A stretch of 64,000 bases of DNA, taken from assembly GCF_945859705.1 (NCBI RefSeq), contig NC_079134.1, forward strand, positions 64,520,437 through 64,584,436. Direction: 5' to 3'. Of the stretch, positions 63,737 through 64,000 are shown one piece after another. The translations under genes were made by a program, and so were the position numbers. The notes under the pieces are model-generated. The model saw nothing but the letters and a program-made list of their open reading frames with translations, was not told the DNA's origin and searched no databases. The first letter of the stretch is position 1, and the number at the start of each line of letters is the position of its first letter. Source of the DNA: Episyrphus balteatus (lineage: Eukaryota; Arthropoda; Insecta; Diptera; Syrphidae).

Positions 63737-64000
63737 ATGGTTTCGCAATGTACTATTTGCGAAAAGTTCAAACGAAACATTCAAAAAGAACCGTTGGTTC
63801 AGGATTCTAATCCTGGGTACCTGTTTCAAAGAGTGGCAATTGATTTATTTGAAATGGCTGGACACGATTATATATCAATTATCGATGCGTATTCGGGTTT
63901 TATCATATCAGAAAAACTAAGTAGGAAAACGTCTAGTCATATAATTGAAGTCATTGTAAGAATATTTGATCGCGTAGGATATCCATCGGAAATCAGATGT
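63737..64000 (+). pseudogene. Integrase core, copy A3, cut by the window edge
   Basis: First 88 residues: CTICEKF, AIDLFE with D36, and up to EIRC just before the second catalytic Asp, where the window ends. Confidence 0.8.

Larger units (their letters stand above)
60184..64000 (+). mobile_element. Gypsy family A, copy A3, truncated at both ends
   Basis: Starts at the codon for the L in LYPNDGT of gag (compare 52243) with no LTR or primer site, and runs out of the window in integrase. Offset to A1 is 7,941 bp until the MITE, then 7,935. Very few differences. In the integrase part it shares the Q and L variants with the tandem copy at 57187-59601 rather than with A1 proper. Confidence 0.85.

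Overview
This window looks like a repeat-dense, AT-rich, non-coding stretch of an insect nuclear genome. The case for an insect rests on its mix of Jockey-like and other non-LTR retrotransposons, Penelope-like elements, Ty3/gypsy elements with insect-type primer sites, hAT and Tc1-like remnants, and very many small inverted-repeat DNA elements; the order is uncertain. I found no cellular protein-coding gene, no rRNA and no functional tRNA. Nearly every long reading frame is part of a transposable element, and almost all of those are broken.

Layout. 1-1.25 kb: Jockey-like LINE remnant (minus). 2.5-4.9 kb: tRNA-derived sequence, a hAT element with 8-bp target duplication and decayed transposase, a CACTG-ended element, and a second hAT 3' end. 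4.9-12.7 kb: nested fold-back repeats with a GGGG-ended element (9374-10323) and a CACTG-ended, self-nested element (10784-11684). 13.0-19.55 kb: a 6.5-kb palindrome of palindromes with a hAT-type MITE (17595-18234) in its spacer. 20.0-22.3 kb: a second copy of the 9.2-11.9 kb repeat carrying a different insertion (20587-21737). 22.4-26.0 kb: LINE fragments, a PHD-like ORF1 start, a Penelope-like 3' end with a hammerhead-like motif, and a minus-strand LTR element (family D). 26.2-34.9 kb: two copies of one 9-bp-TSD MITE, three other inverted-repeat elements, a 2.4-kb LINE with 10-bp TSD and (ACT)n tail, and a Tc1-like remnant.

35.1-64.0 kb is a nest of LTR elements. Family D (long LTR, PPT, PBS, start of gag) is fused to a B/C tandem array (36.8-42.4 kb). 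These B/C elements carry only nucleocapsid zinc knuckles and a protease-like domain without its catalytic motif. The block 37193-41944 is duplicated at 45022-60182, and that second copy has taken three further insertions: a TA-flanked DNA element, a Jockey-like LINE with 14-bp TSD, and a Ty3/gypsy element (family A). The first copy preserves the empty site for all three. Family A itself holds a hAT-type MITE which in turn holds a LINE fragment. Part of A is tandemly duplicated (2.3 kb), and a third copy (60184 to the window end) starts in mid-gag. All A copies share the same stop codons and lack RNase H.

The most informative features are the giant nested palindrome, the paralogous empty sites that fix the exact ends and TSD lengths of several apparently unclassified elements, the conserved domain-poor retroelement C, and hammerhead-like motifs in both Penelope-like fragments.
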